Made by a program: the position numbers and the translations under genes
The notes under the pieces: model-generated
What the model saw: the letters and a program-made list of their open reading frames with translations, nothing else
Database searches by the model: none
Told to the model about the DNA's origin: nothing
Shown: one piece after another, positions 8,132 through 18,839 of the stretch
Layout of the letters: each line of letters opens with the position of its first letter
How positions within the stretch are numbered: the first letter of the stretch is position 1
From: CAVVNN01 sp963838035
GTDB taxonomy: Bacteria; Actinomycetota; Thermoleophilia; Solirubrobacterales; 70-9
Direction: 5' to 3'
DNA length: 64,000 nucleotides
NCBI GenBank assembly: GCA_963838035.1
Contig: CAWIPM010000004.1
Coordinates: forward strand, 62,001-126,000

Positions 8132-9421
8132 ATGAGCGTCGCATCCCAGAGCCTCATGGACAACATCACCTATGAGGACCTCTACAAGCGCTGGGAGCAG
8201 GGCAACTGGAGCGCCTACGACATCGACTTCTCCGAGGACCGCAAGGGCTGGGACGCGCTCAGCGAGATCCAGCGCCGCTCGGCGATGTGGATCTACTCGA
8301 TGTTCTTCTACGGTGAGGACCGGGTCGCCGATACCCTCGCCCCCTACATCACCGCCGCGCCCACCGAGGAGCAGTCCTACTTCCTCGCCACTCAGCAGGT
8401 CGACGAGGTCCGCCACGCGGTCTTCTTCCATCGCTTCTTCAAGGAGGTGATCGGGGTCGGCGGCGACTCGCTGCAATCGACTCTCGCCACCACCCTTCCC
8501 CAGCTCAACTGGGGCTACCGCGGCATCTTCGACCGCCTCGACGTGATGGCGGAGGAACTGCGCAAGGATCGCTCCCTGCCGAAGTACGCCCAGGCGATCA
8601 CCCTCTACCACCTGATCGTCGAGGGCTCCCTCGCCCAGCCCGGCCAGCACTTCATCGAGGACTTCTTCGCCTCCGAGGACACGATGCCCGGCTTCAGCTC
8701 CGGGATGGCGAACGTCTCCAAGGACGAGCAGCGCCACATCGGCTTCGGCGTCAAGGTGCTCTCGGAGCTGCTGGGCGAAGGCCACCCGGGTTGGCAGGAG
8801 AACCGGGCGGCGGTGACCGAGCTGTTGCGCGAAGTCCTGCCCTACGGCCCGGCCGTCTTCTCACCGCCGAACATGGACCGCTCCTACACCGAGTGCTACG
8901 GCTTCTCGCTCGAGGACATCTTCGCCTTCGGGCTCAAATTGATCCGCCAGCGCTGGCGTACGATCGGCTACCCCACCGAGGAGATGCCGCCCGGGGTCTT
9001 CCCCTTCGACCCGGAGATGTCCGAGGAGGAGGTTGCCGAGCGCCAGGTCAAGCTGATGATGGCCGGGATTCTCGGGCGCCCCGACGGGCCCAGGCCCGAA
9101 TCCTCCCCGGAGCTGCAGCGCCTCTACTTCGACGTGGTGACCCGCGTCGCCGACCCGGCGGCGGCCAACGGGTCGAAGCTCGTCTACCAGTGGCGGTTCA
9201 CCGACGCCGACCCGTGGCACCTGGTGATCGACAATGGCTCGACCAGAGCCGAGCCGGGCGAGGCGCCCGACCCGGACGTCGTCTTCGAGACGAGCTGGGC
9301 CGACTGGATCGCCTCCGGAAAACCCGACGCCAGCCCGCTCAAGATGATGCTGCAGCGCCGCATCCGCCCCCGCGGATCGATCCGCGAGCTGGCCAGGATG
9401 AGGAAGGTATTCGCTAACTGA
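8132..9421 (+). CDS. Ferritin-like di-iron oxidase (R2-like) fused to an SCP2 domain
   Basis: A 429-residue protein. Residues 1-300 form a four-helix di-iron domain with a complete ligand set: Glu62 (FYGEDRVAD), Glu92/His95 (QVDEVRHAVFF), Glu164 (LIVEGSLAQ) and Glu199/His202 (SKDEQRHIGFG). This is the R2/R2lox pattern. Residues from about 325 onward (SKLVYQWRFTDADPWHLVID ... PDVVFETSWADWIASG ... LARMRKVFAN) read as an SCP2 sterol/lipid-carrier domain. A strong AAAGGAGA site precedes the ATG. The fusion suggests oxidation of a lipid held by the SCP2 part (inference). The 3' end overlaps the convergent amidase gene by 8 bases. Confidence 0.85.
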   Translation: MSVASQSLMDNITYEDLYKRWEQGNWSAYDIDFSEDRKGWDALSEIQRRSAMWIYSMFFYGEDRVADTLAPYITAAPTEEQSYFLATQQVDEVRHAVFFHRFFKEVIGVGGDSLQSTLATTLPQLNWGYRGIFDRLDVMAEELRKDRSLPKYAQAITLYHLIVEGSLAQPGQHFIEDFFASEDTMPGFSSGMANVSKDEQRHIGFGVKVLSELLGEGHPGWQENRAAVTELLREVLPYGPAVFSPPNMDRSYTECYGFSLEDIFAFGLKLIRQRWRTIGYPTEEMPPGVFPFDPEMSEEEVAERQVKLMMAGILGRPDGPRPESSPELQRLYFDVVTRVADPAAANGSKLVYQWRFTDADPWHLVIDNGSTRAEPGEAPDPDVVFETSWADWIASGKPDASPLKMMLQRRIRPRGSIRELARMRKVFAN

Positions 9422-10820
9422 GCGGTGGCCGGCGGTCCGCCCACGGCCGCTCCGCCTCGAGCTGGGCGGCGAGGGAGAGCAGGGTGGCCTCGTCGCCGCG
9501 GCGGCCGACGATCTGCACGGCGAGCGGCATGCCGTCGGCGGCGAAGCCGGCGGGGACGGACATCGCCGGGTTGCCGAGGTGGTTCCAGGGGACGCAGTAG
9601 GGGTAGAAGCGGCTCATCTCCAACACCGTGCGCAGGGCGCCCCGGCCCTCCCAGCGGCGGACTGGCAGCGCCGTGCCTCCCATCACCGGAGTCATCAGCA
9701 CATCGTGGGAGTCGAAGATCGCGTTGACGCGGGCGGCGTCGGCGGCGCGGCCGCGCATCGCCCGCTCGAAGAGGGCGTCCGGGAGCGTCCGCCCGAGCCT
9801 GCCGAAGCCCCGGGTGCGCCGTTCCAGGCGCTCCGGGTGGGGAACGGCGTCGACGGTGTCGGAGACGCCGCGCAGGAAGCGCGGCGTGATGTTGTTGCCG
9901 ATCCCCCCCCAGTCGGGATCTCGGTTGGCGACGTCGTGCCCCAGGGAGGCGAGGAGGTCGGCGGTCTCGGCGACCGCTCCCCTGGCGAGCTCATCGACCT
10001 GGGGTGGCATGGCGGCCCGCGGCGCCACGGTCGACCAGGCGACCCGCAGCCTCCCCGGAGCCGTCCGCGCCGCCTCGACGAATGGGCGCTGCGAAGGCGG
10101 TGGCGCCTCCGGCTCCCTCGATCCTCCGGCGGTCACGTCGAGCCAGAGCGCCGTGTCGACCACGGTGCGGCTGAGGCAGCCGAGGACAGCCAGGCCGTTC
10201 CAGGCTTCGATGTCGGGGGCCAGTGAGATTCGGCCGCGCGAGGGCTTCAGGCCGAAGAGCCCGCAGGAGGCGGCTGGGATGCGAATCGACCCGCCGCCGT
10301 CGCCGGCCGAGGCAATCGGGACCAGACCGGCCGCCACCGCGGCGCCCGACCCGCCACTCGAGCCGCCGGGGGTGCGCTGTGCGTTCCAGGGGTTGCGAGT
10401 GACGCCGTAGGTCGCCGACTCGGTGAATCCGCAGATCGCCATCTCCGGCAGCAGGGTCAGCCCGACGATGATCGCGCCGGCCTCGCGCAGACGGCGCACC
10501 ATCTCGCAGTCGGCCACGGCGGGCTCCTCGAAGGCGTCGGTGCCGATCGTCTTCACCTCGCCGGCGACGTCGACTTCATCCTTGATCGCAACCGGAACTC
10601 CCAGCAGTGGCCGCTCCTCGCCCGCCTTCAGCCGCGCCTCTGCCTGCTCGGCCTCGAGCAGCGCCCGTTCCGCGAGCACGACGCGGAAGGCGTTGAGCTG
10701 GGGGTCGAGCCGCTCGATCCGGTCGAGGCACATCCGCACCAGCTCAGTCGGGGAGACCTCCCCGGATCGCACCAGCTCCGCCTGCTTCGCTGCCCCCGCG
10801 AAGGCGACCTCGTCGCTCAT
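9414..10820 (-). CDS. Amidase (amidase signature family)
   Basis: A 468-residue hydrolase with the Ser-cisSer-Lys triad: Lys80 (PVAIKDEV), Ser154 in the signature TPGGSSGGSGAA, and nucleophile Ser178 in GDGGGSIRIPAA. The spacing between the two serines (24 residues) is canonical. It cleaves amide bonds of unknown substrates and lacks the obvious GatA partner genes, so it is not assigned to the transamidosome. It lies 2 bases downstream of a TetR regulator gene and is probably controlled by it. Confidence 0.9.
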   Translation of the reverse strand: MSDEVAFAGAAKQAELVRSGEVSPTELVRMCLDRIERLDPQLNAFRVVLAERALLEAEQAEARLKAGEERPLLGVPVAIKDEVDVAGEVKTIGTDAFEEPAVADCEMVRRLREAGAIIVGLTLLPEMAICGFTESATYGVTRNPWNAQRTPGGSSGGSGAAVAAGLVPIASAGDGGGSIRIPAASCGLFGLKPSRGRISLAPDIEAWNGLAVLGCLSRTVVDTALWLDVTAGGSREPEAPPPSQRPFVEAARTAPGRLRVAWSTVAPRAAMPPQVDELARGAVAETADLLASLGHDVANRDPDWGGIGNNITPRFLRGVSDTVDAVPHPERLERRTRGFGRLGRTLPDALFERAMRGRAADAARVNAIFDSHDVLMTPVMGGTALPVRRWEGRGALRTVLEMSRFYPYCVPWNHLGNPAMSVPAGFAADGMPLAVQIVGRRGDEATLLSLAAQLEAERPWADRRPPLS

Positions 10821-10822
10821 CG

Positions 10823-11431
10823 CTACTCGCTGACCAGTAGGTACCGTGCCGACGCCGCGCCGGCCGCGAACGCGGCGCTGTTGTCGCGCTCGGGGTCGGA
10901 GAGGGCCTGCAGCGCGAACCCGTCGCCCACCGCGAACAGATAGGAGACGACCGCCTCAGCGTCGTGGCGGAGGTTGAGCACGCCCTCGCGCTCCTTTGCC
11001 TTCAAGACTTCCGCGACGTGGGAGCGGGTGCGCTCGAATAGCTGCCCGACCTCGCGCCGGATGTCGGGGTTGCGCCGCCCCGCCGAGAACAGCTCGTAGA
11101 GGAGGAGGAAGAAGGCCGGCTCGTTTTCGATCATGTCGGTGAGGCTGGCCAGCAGGACATCGATCACGTCGTCGACGGACTTCGCCTTGGCGAGCCGCTC
11201 GTCGAGCCGGGCGACCCGGATCTCGGCGTCGCGGCGCACCACCTCGACCAACAGCCGCTCCTTGGTGCCGAAGTAATAGTGGAGAAGGCCGCGGCTGACG
11301 CCCGCCTCCGCGGCAACCTGCTCGAAGGTCGAGCCGGCGGCACCGCGCTTGGCAACGCTCTCGCGCATCGCGTCGACGATGCGCTGCGCCTTCTCGCCGC
11401 TCAGCTCGCGCTCTTTGGTCGCCGCCTCCAC
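10823..11431 (-). CDS. TetR-family transcriptional regulator
   Basis: A 202-residue protein. The N-terminal helix-turn-helix (STFEQVAAEAGVSRGLLHYY, then FGTKERLLVEVVRRD, residues about 34-68) is classical TetR. The C-terminal all-helical ligand domain is typical in length. It is first gene of a two-gene unit with the amidase. The ligand may be an amide or carboxylate related to the amidase substrate (inference). Confidence 0.95.
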   Translation of the reverse strand: MEAATKERELSGEKAQRIVDAMRESVAKRGAAGSTFEQVAAEAGVSRGLLHYYFGTKERLLVEVVRRDAEIRVARLDERLAKAKSVDDVIDVLLASLTDMIENEPAFFLLLYELFSAGRRNPDIRREVGQLFERTRSHVAEVLKAKEREGVLNLRHDAEAVVSYLFAVGDGFALQALSDPERDNSAAFAAGAASARYLLVSE

Positions 11432-11481
11432 GGGTTCAGTCTATGGCGAAGGGCGGGCGGAGCGGCGCTCTCGAGCCCAGG

Positions 11482-11910
11482 TCAGGAGCCGTTGATACTG
11501 GAGGTGCTCGTGTACTCGAACTCCTCCTCGGCGCCGAAGAGGGAGTCGAGGACGGTCTTGCGAGCGTCCTCGCTGAGGACCAGCGCGATCGCCGCGCCCA
11601 CCAATGCGAGGAGGACGAGCCGGCCGAGCTTGCTCTTCTTGCGCTTCCTCGGCGCCCGCAGCTGCTCGGATGCGTCGCGCAGGCTCTCGGCCGCCGCGCG
11701 CAGGTCCTTCTGGACCTTCTTGTCGCTGGTCACGGCCTTTACCGGGCCCTTGCCGTTGCCGGTCGCGCGGCCGTAGGCCCCCCGAGCCGCTTCGAAGGCG
11801 TTGCGCAGGCTGTCGCGCAGCTCCTGGTCCTCGATCAAGCGCTGCACGTAGGGATTCTCGCGCGCGGTCGAATAAAGGTCGGTGGCCTGGGTCGCCCTCG
11901 TCTTGCTCAT
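11482..11910 (-). CDS. Single-pass membrane protein, function unknown
   Basis: A 142-residue protein. A long charged, helical N-terminal half (DQELRDSLRNAFEAARGAYG, AAAESLRDASEQL) is followed by a basic stretch RKRKKSKLG and one membrane segment LGRLVLLALVGAAIALVLSE (about residues 95-114), then a short acidic tail. This layout resembles YtxH-like stress proteins but I cannot assign a family. It is preceded by AGGAGAGG before the ATG. Confidence 0.75.
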   Translation of the reverse strand: MSKTRATQATDLYSTARENPYVQRLIEDQELRDSLRNAFEAARGAYGRATGNGKGPVKAVTSDKKVQKDLRAAAESLRDASEQLRAPRKRKKSKLGRLVLLALVGAAIALVLSEDARKTVLDSLFGAEEEFEYTSTSSINGS

Positions 11911-11969
11911 GCCCTCTCCTCGCTGGATTCTTCGGTGCAGCCCAGGATAGCCCCTGAAATCGGTTTCCG

Positions 11970-13574
11970 TCAGCGGGGGCCGATGCCGTCCAGGAGCACC
12001 CCGTTGGAGCGGAAGTTGAGCCGGGCATCGCGGACAGCGCCCAGCCGCAGGGGCGCGAGCCCCGGGCCGGGTACCACGAAGCGCCTCACATATAGACGGC
12101 CCGCCTGCCCGTAGCCGGCCTGGCGGAAGCCGAGGCCGAGCAAACGCGGCGGCGGTGCCGCTGTCCTGCCGTCGGAGACGAAGTCGACTTCGTGGACGAG
12201 CCAGCCGAAGCCTTCTGAGGAGTTGGCCTGGAAGGAGCCGGTGGACAGGTAGTAGCGCAGCGAGGCCTCGCCCAGAGTCCAGGTGACGATCGCCCGCGGG
12301 GCGCTCGGTTCGCCCAGCTTCGCCGCCACCGCCCTCCAGTCAGGCCGCTGCAGGGCAGGTGAGAAGGATGCCCAGAGGCAGAAGCCAAGCGAGTAGGCGA
12401 AGAGTGCGGCGCCGATGGCAGCGCCGCCGCGGCGCGCCCTGCGAGCTGTGACCGCAATCGCAACCGCCACCAGCGCCGGCACCAGCGCCGGCAGCAGGTT
12501 GCGGGCGAGCACGTAGTCCTTGCCCGGCGAGGCGAGCGCCAGCAGGATCGGGATCGCGACGGTGGCGGCGGCGATCGCCAGCGGCACGGCCGCGGCGCGG
12601 CGCTCGCGGCGCTCTCCGCGAGCGAAGAGCAGCGCCAGCGCGGCGGCGATCAGCGCCAGCGGCACGGCGGCCAGGAGCGGGTGCACGGGGCGGGCGATGA
12701 TGTCGCCGGTCTCCCCGATCGCGAAGGTGACCCCCGACTCCCAGACTCGGTGAAGGAGGCCGTTGTTGCCGATCCACTCGGCGTGGCCGATCGCCATCTG
12801 GTGGATCGCCAGCGGCGCCAGCAGCGCGCCGGCGAGGGCGACGATCCAGAGGCCGCGAACGCTGGCCCGGCCATGGCGGCGCAGCAGCCAGAGGCCCTCG
12901 GCGGCCACCGGGAAGACGGCGAAGTAGTGGGTTGCCAGAGCCAGCGCCGAGAACACCCCCCACCAGACGATGTCCCGCCTCGGCGCCGGCCTTCTGCGCA
13001 GCGCGCGAGCGAAGAAGAGGAAAGAGGCCGTCGTCAGCAGCGCGAAGAGCGCGTATGCGCGCGCCTCCTGCGAGTACCAGAGCAGCATCGGGTTGACCGC
13101 GACCAGCGCCGCGACGACGAGGCCTGTTCGCTTCGCTGGATGTGGAGTTGACCCCCCGATGGTGTGATCGACTCCACCGTCACCATCCAGCGCGCCCAGC
13201 TCTGCGCCGATCAGGTAGGCGACGGGCACCGTGGCGACGCCGGCCAGAGCCGAGATCGAGCGGAGGCCGAACTCGCCGGTCCCGGTCAGCTGCGTCCACG
13301 CCCAGGCGACCGCGTAGTAGAGCGGCGGCGCCGACTCGCTGAAGCCAACCGCTTCCATCGCGTGCCAGAAGCCGTCGCGCAGGATGCGGCTGGCGGTGAC
13401 GATCTCGTCGTGGTGGTAGGCCTGCAGGCCGAGCGTGCCGAAGCGCAGCGCGGCGGCGAGCAGTGTGAGGCCGGCAACCGCCCAGAACACCGCCGAGCGT
13501 GCCCGCACCGCCTGCCGTGCCGAGTCGACGAACGACGACGGACTGCTGCTGCCCAGCGCCTCGGCGGCCTCCAT
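11970..13574 (-). CDS. GT-C family membrane glycosyltransferase (PMT/ArnT-like)
   Basis: A 534-residue protein with about eleven membrane segments. The first periplasmic loop after TM1 contains the acidic motif of polyprenol-dependent transferases (HHDEIVTASRILRDGFW, about residues 53-70), where the Asp-Glu pair is the expected catalytic and metal site. A C-terminal beta-rich soluble domain follows. It should move a sugar from a polyprenyl-phosphate donor to an extracytoplasmic acceptor. It starts one base from the lon stop codon, so it may be read through from the Hsp20-Lon operon. Confidence 0.85.
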   Translation of the reverse strand: MEAAEALGSSSPSSFVDSARQAVRARSAVFWAVAGLTLLAAALRFGTLGLQAYHHDEIVTASRILRDGFWHAMEAVGFSESAPPLYYAVAWAWTQLTGTGEFGLRSISALAGVATVPVAYLIGAELGALDGDGGVDHTIGGSTPHPAKRTGLVVAALVAVNPMLLWYSQEARAYALFALLTTASFLFFARALRRRPAPRRDIVWWGVFSALALATHYFAVFPVAAEGLWLLRRHGRASVRGLWIVALAGALLAPLAIHQMAIGHAEWIGNNGLLHRVWESGVTFAIGETGDIIARPVHPLLAAVPLALIAAALALLFARGERRERRAAAVPLAIAAATVAIPILLALASPGKDYVLARNLLPALVPALVAVAIAVTARRARRGGAAIGAALFAYSLGFCLWASFSPALQRPDWRAVAAKLGEPSAPRAIVTWTLGEASLRYYLSTGSFQANSSEGFGWLVHEVDFVSDGRTAAPPPRLLGLGFRQAGYGQAGRLYVRRFVVPGPGLAPLRLGAVRDARLNFRSNGVLLDGIGPR

Positions 13575-15958
<2,384 letters not shown>

Positions 15959-15962
<4 letters not shown>

Positions 15963-16399
15963 TCCCTCCCTATCGGGACCCGTCGAGTGGTGTCGGAGGG
16001 ATCGCGGAGAGGCAGCTCCACCCGCAGGACGCCATCCTCGTAGGTGGCCTTGGCGCCGTCTGCGTCGACATCGACCTGGAACTCGACAACGCGGCGGAAC
16101 GGCCCGGAGGGAATCTCCACCTGCTGATAGACGCGACCCTCTGTCTCCTGGACCGGCCTTCCGCCGACGATCGCCAGTCGGCGGCCGCTGACCTCGATGC
16201 TGACGTCCGCCAGGTCGACCCCGGCGAGGTCGACCTTGACAACCGCCCTCTGCGGCTCGCCGCAGTAATACACGTCGACGTTCGGGGAGAAACCGGTGCT
16301 GCGGCGGCTGACATAGCCGACACGCGCCCAGCCGCCGCCCATCTGGTCCATTTCCCGCCGCATGCGGGCGAAGTTGGCAAACGGGTCACGCTCCGGCAT
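15959..16399 (-). CDS. Hsp20/alpha-crystallin family small heat shock protein
   Basis: A 146-residue protein with an alpha-crystallin beta-sandwich from about residue 38 (FSPNVDVYYCGEPQRAVVKV, LAGVDLADVSIEVSGRRLAI) and the typical A-x-x-x-x-G-V-L motif as ATYEDGVLRVELP. It is a cytosolic holdase. Its stop overlaps the lon start (ATGA), so translation of the two is coupled. I see no clear HspR (HAIR) or CIRCE operator upstream. Confidence 0.95.
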
Positions 16400-16426
16400 A
16401 GGCCGAAACCATAGCCAGAGGGTGGC

Positions 16427-16633
16427 CTAGGCGGTGCGGGAATCCGATGCCCAGCGGGGGGCGCGCATGAGGAGGACCGGCTGGCGCGGGGGAACGAGGC
16501 CCTCGGGGCGGCTGGGCCGGAAGGTGGCGCAGGGCTCGCTCAGATCGAGGGCGCAGAGGAGGTTCTTGTGGAAGTAGCAGTCCTCGCAGGTGGGAGCTTT
16601 GGGCTTGCGGGGCACGGCGCCGCATGTTGGCAC
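16427..16633 (-). CDS. Small cysteine-rich protein
   Basis: A 68-residue protein with five cysteines. After Cys4, the pattern is CEDCYFHKNLLCALDLSEPC, giving C-x2-C-x8-C-x7-C followed by ATFRP. This could bind zinc or an iron-sulfur cluster. It ends 27 bases upstream of the Hsp20 start on the same strand, so it might lead that operon. I do not recognise the family. The ordered cysteine spacing and a proper ATG make it a likely real gene despite its size. Confidence 0.6.
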   Translation of the reverse strand: MPTCGAVPRKPKAPTCEDCYFHKNLLCALDLSEPCATFRPSRPEGLVPPRQPVLLMRAPRWASDSRTA

Positions 16634-16749
16634 CGTCGCCCGGCACCCGCCAGGCCCAATTCCGCAAATCGCAACCTCTTTGACACAGTCTCGTCACATC
16701 TTCCCGCGTCTTGCGAGGGCCGCGACCGACGCCGCTACCATTGGCGTCG

Positions 16750-17376
16750 ATGGAGGCTCATAACCGAACCGACAAGCTGGCGGCCTCGCCCCAGCTCTTC
16801 GAGAGCGACTTCCTCAACTTCTTCTCGCGCGTCCACCCGGCGATACCGGCCATCGTTTTCGTGCCGGTGGTCGTGGCGATGGAGTGGCTCGGGGTCGACC
16901 GCGGCTACGCGGCCTGGCAGTTGGCGCTGCTGACCCTGGCCGGGGTCGGGATCTGGACCCTGACCGAGTACTGGCTGCACCGGCTCATCTTCCATTGGGA
17001 GCCCGACAACGCCGTCGGGCGCCGGATGCACTTCATCATCCACGGCATCCACCATGACCACCCCAACGACAAGCTGCGGCTAGTGATGCCTCCGGCGGTG
17101 GCGATCCCGCTCGCGGCGCTCTTCTTCTTTGTCTTCACACTGCTCTTCGGAACACCGTCCGCCTACCCCCTCTTCGCCGGCTTCATCGGCGGCTACCTCT
17201 TCTACGACTACACCCACTACTACGTGCACCACTTCGTGCCAAAGTCCGAACTCGGCAAGCGCCTCCGCGAGCAGCACATGCGCCACCACTTCCAGGATCA
17301 CCGCTTCGGCTTCGGCGTCTCCTCTCCGCTCTGGGACGTGATCTTCCGCACGCAGCCGCGTAGGCGCCCCCGCTAG
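16750..17376 (+). CDS. Fatty acid hydroxylase superfamily membrane protein
   Basis: About 208 residues from the ATG at 16750. Four histidine clusters form a di-metal site: HRLIFHW (about 77), HFIIHGIHHDHPND (about 94), HYYVHHF (about 157) and HMRHHF (about 177). Between them are four membrane segments. The pattern is that of the FAH/sterol desaturase family (fatty acid 2-hydroxylase-like). It should hydroxylate an acyl chain or related lipid in the membrane. It ends 9 bases before the acyl-CoA desaturase gene. Confidence 0.9.
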   Translation: MEAHNRTDKLAASPQLFESDFLNFFSRVHPAIPAIVFVPVVVAMEWLGVDRGYAAWQLALLTLAGVGIWTLTEYWLHRLIFHWEPDNAVGRRMHFIIHGIHHDHPNDKLRLVMPPAVAIPLAALFFFVFTLLFGTPSAYPLFAGFIGGYLFYDYTHYYVHHFVPKSELGKRLREQHMRHHFQDHRFGFGVSSPLWDVIFRTQPRRRPR

Positions 17377-17385
17377 CCTGCGCGC

Positions 17386-18276
17386 ATGAGCGAAATGGGC
17401 AAGCTCGAGAAGGCTGCGAACCTCGGGGCCGTCGTGGTCCCGTTCGTAGCAACCGTGGCGGCGATCGTCCTGCTCTGGGACAGCCTCGTCAGCCCGGCCG
17501 ATCTCTTCATCGCCGCGGTGATGTACCTGCTTACCGCGGTCAGCATCACCGTCGGCTTCCATCGCCTGCTCACGCACAGGGCGTTTCAGACTTCAAAGCC
17601 GGTCGAATACGCCTTTGCCGTGCTTGGCTCCATGGCCGTCCAGGGCCCGGTCATCTCCTGGGTCGCCGACCACCGCAAGCATCACGCCCACACTGACGAA
17701 GAGGGTGACCCGCACAGCCCGCACGTCGGACACGGCGACGGGGTGCGCGGAGTGCTGACCGGGCTTTGGCACGCACACTCGGGCTGGCTGATGTCGACGC
17801 AGGGTCGGGCGGATTGGAAGCGCTACGCGCCCGACCTGTATGAGGATCGGGGAATGCGGACGATCGGCCGCCGCTTCGTCTCGTTGGTCTTCCTCAGCCT
17901 TGCTATCCCGGCGCTGGCCGGATACCTGGTGAGTGGCACGCTCGCCGGCGCTGCGACCGGGCTGCTCTGGGGAGGGCTGGTTCGCATCTTCTTCGTCCAC
18001 CACATCACCTGGAGCGTCAACTCGGTCTGCCACTTCCTCGGCAGCCGCCGCTTCGAGACCGACGATCGCTCGACCAACGTCTTCTGGCTGGCGCTGCCCT
18101 CGCTGGGAGAGTCCTGGCATCACAACCATCACGCCTTCCCCCGCTCGGCCGTGCATGGCCTCAAACGCTGGGAGCTGGACCCTTCCGCCGTGATCATCTC
18201 CGCCATGGAGAAGCTGGGCCTGGCCTGGAATGTCGTTCGCATCTCACCGGAGCGCCAGGCTCAGCGGGCTGTCTGA
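17386..18276 (+). CDS. Acyl-CoA (delta-9 type) desaturase
   Basis: A 296-residue membrane enzyme. Three histidine boxes are HRLLTH (about 59-64), HRKHHAHTD (about 96-104) and HHNHHAFP (near 246), with four hydrophobic segments between them, as in stearoyl-CoA desaturases. It introduces a double bond into a saturated acyl chain using a di-iron site and an external electron donor; no ferredoxin or reductase gene lies beside it. It follows the fatty acid hydroxylase gene with a 9-base gap and is probably co-transcribed. Confidence 0.95.
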   Translation: MSEMGKLEKAANLGAVVVPFVATVAAIVLLWDSLVSPADLFIAAVMYLLTAVSITVGFHRLLTHRAFQTSKPVEYAFAVLGSMAVQGPVISWVADHRKHHAHTDEEGDPHSPHVGHGDGVRGVLTGLWHAHSGWLMSTQGRADWKRYAPDLYEDRGMRTIGRRFVSLVFLSLAIPALAGYLVSGTLAGAATGLLWGGLVRIFFVHHITWSVNSVCHFLGSRRFETDDRSTNVFWLALPSLGESWHHNHHAFPRSAVHGLKRWELDPSAVIISAMEKLGLAWNVVRISPERQAQRAV

Positions 18277-18330
18277 GGACGATTCGTCCAAAAGGGACCG
18301 GGTTTTGTTTCGTCTTTCTTGACCAAATGA

Positions 18331-18353
18331 ACAGTCACACTCACTGTGACTGT
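18331..18353. promoter_or_regulatory. Perfect palindromic operator-like site
   Basis: ACAGTCACA and its exact reverse complement TGTGACTGT flank a 5-base spacer, 50 bases before the start of the AT-hook winged-helix gene. The local DNA is AT-richer than average. A 9-base two-fold site this close to a DNA-binding protein gene suggests autoregulation. Confidence 0.55.
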
Positions 18354-18402
18354 GCCACACTGGCAATCTGTTACCAGTCTTACTGATCGAAAGGACCCCC
18401 TG

Positions 18403-18774
18403 ATGCCCTCTACACACGACGTTCTCGATGAGGCGGTTTCGCTGGTGAAGAAGCGCCTCGCCGAGCTCGACGACGAGCGCAAGCGCCTCGAGCGGGCGCT
18501 TTCCGACCTCGGCCATAAGGCCGTCCGCCGCGGCCCGGGCCGACCGCGCGGCTCCTCCTCCAAAAAACCGGCCGCCCGCCGCAGCCGTCGGCGCCGGAAA
18601 GGCACCCGCGGAGACCAGGCCGTCGGTCTCGTCGAGGCGAGTCCGGGCATCACCGCCTCCGACATCGCCAAGACGATGAAAATCAAGCCCAACTACCTCT
18701 ACAGGGTTCTCGGCGACCTCGAGAAAGAGAAACGGATTACGAAGAAGGGTCGCCAGTACTTCCCGGTCAAATAG
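18403..18774 (+). CDS. AT-hook plus winged-helix DNA-binding protein
   Basis: A 123-residue basic protein. Residues 1-45 form a helical, possibly coiled-coil region (EAVSLVKKRLAELDDERKRL). An AT-hook-like RRGPGRPRGSSSKK and an Arg/Lys-rich stretch follow. The C-terminal 60 residues look like a winged helix (GITASDIAKTMKIKPNYLYR, VLGDLEKEKRITKKG). Nucleoid or regulatory role inferred. The ATG at 18403 is preceded by AAAGGA; an upstream in-frame ATG at 18346 lies inside the palindrome and is less likely. A strong terminator follows. Confidence 0.8.
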   Translation: MPSTHDVLDEAVSLVKKRLAELDDERKRLERALSDLGHKAVRRGPGRPRGSSSKKPAARRSRRRRKGTRGDQAVGLVEASPGITASDIAKTMKIKPNYLYRVLGDLEKEKRITKKGRQYFPVK

Positions 18775-18801
18775 TCGTCACCTGACCAAGTGCTTGTCGT
18801 C

Positions 18802-18833
18802 AGAGGCCGGCCCCTCGGGCCGGCCTCTTTCTT
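18802..18833 (+). terminator. Rho-independent terminator
   Basis: A perfect 12-base GC-rich stem (18802-18813 with 18817-18828) and a 3-base loop, followed by TTCTT. It lies 27 bases after the winged-helix gene and 6 bases from the end of the convergent mdh gene, so it may also slow transcription from the other side. Confidence 0.85.
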
Positions 18834-18839
18834 GCCGGA

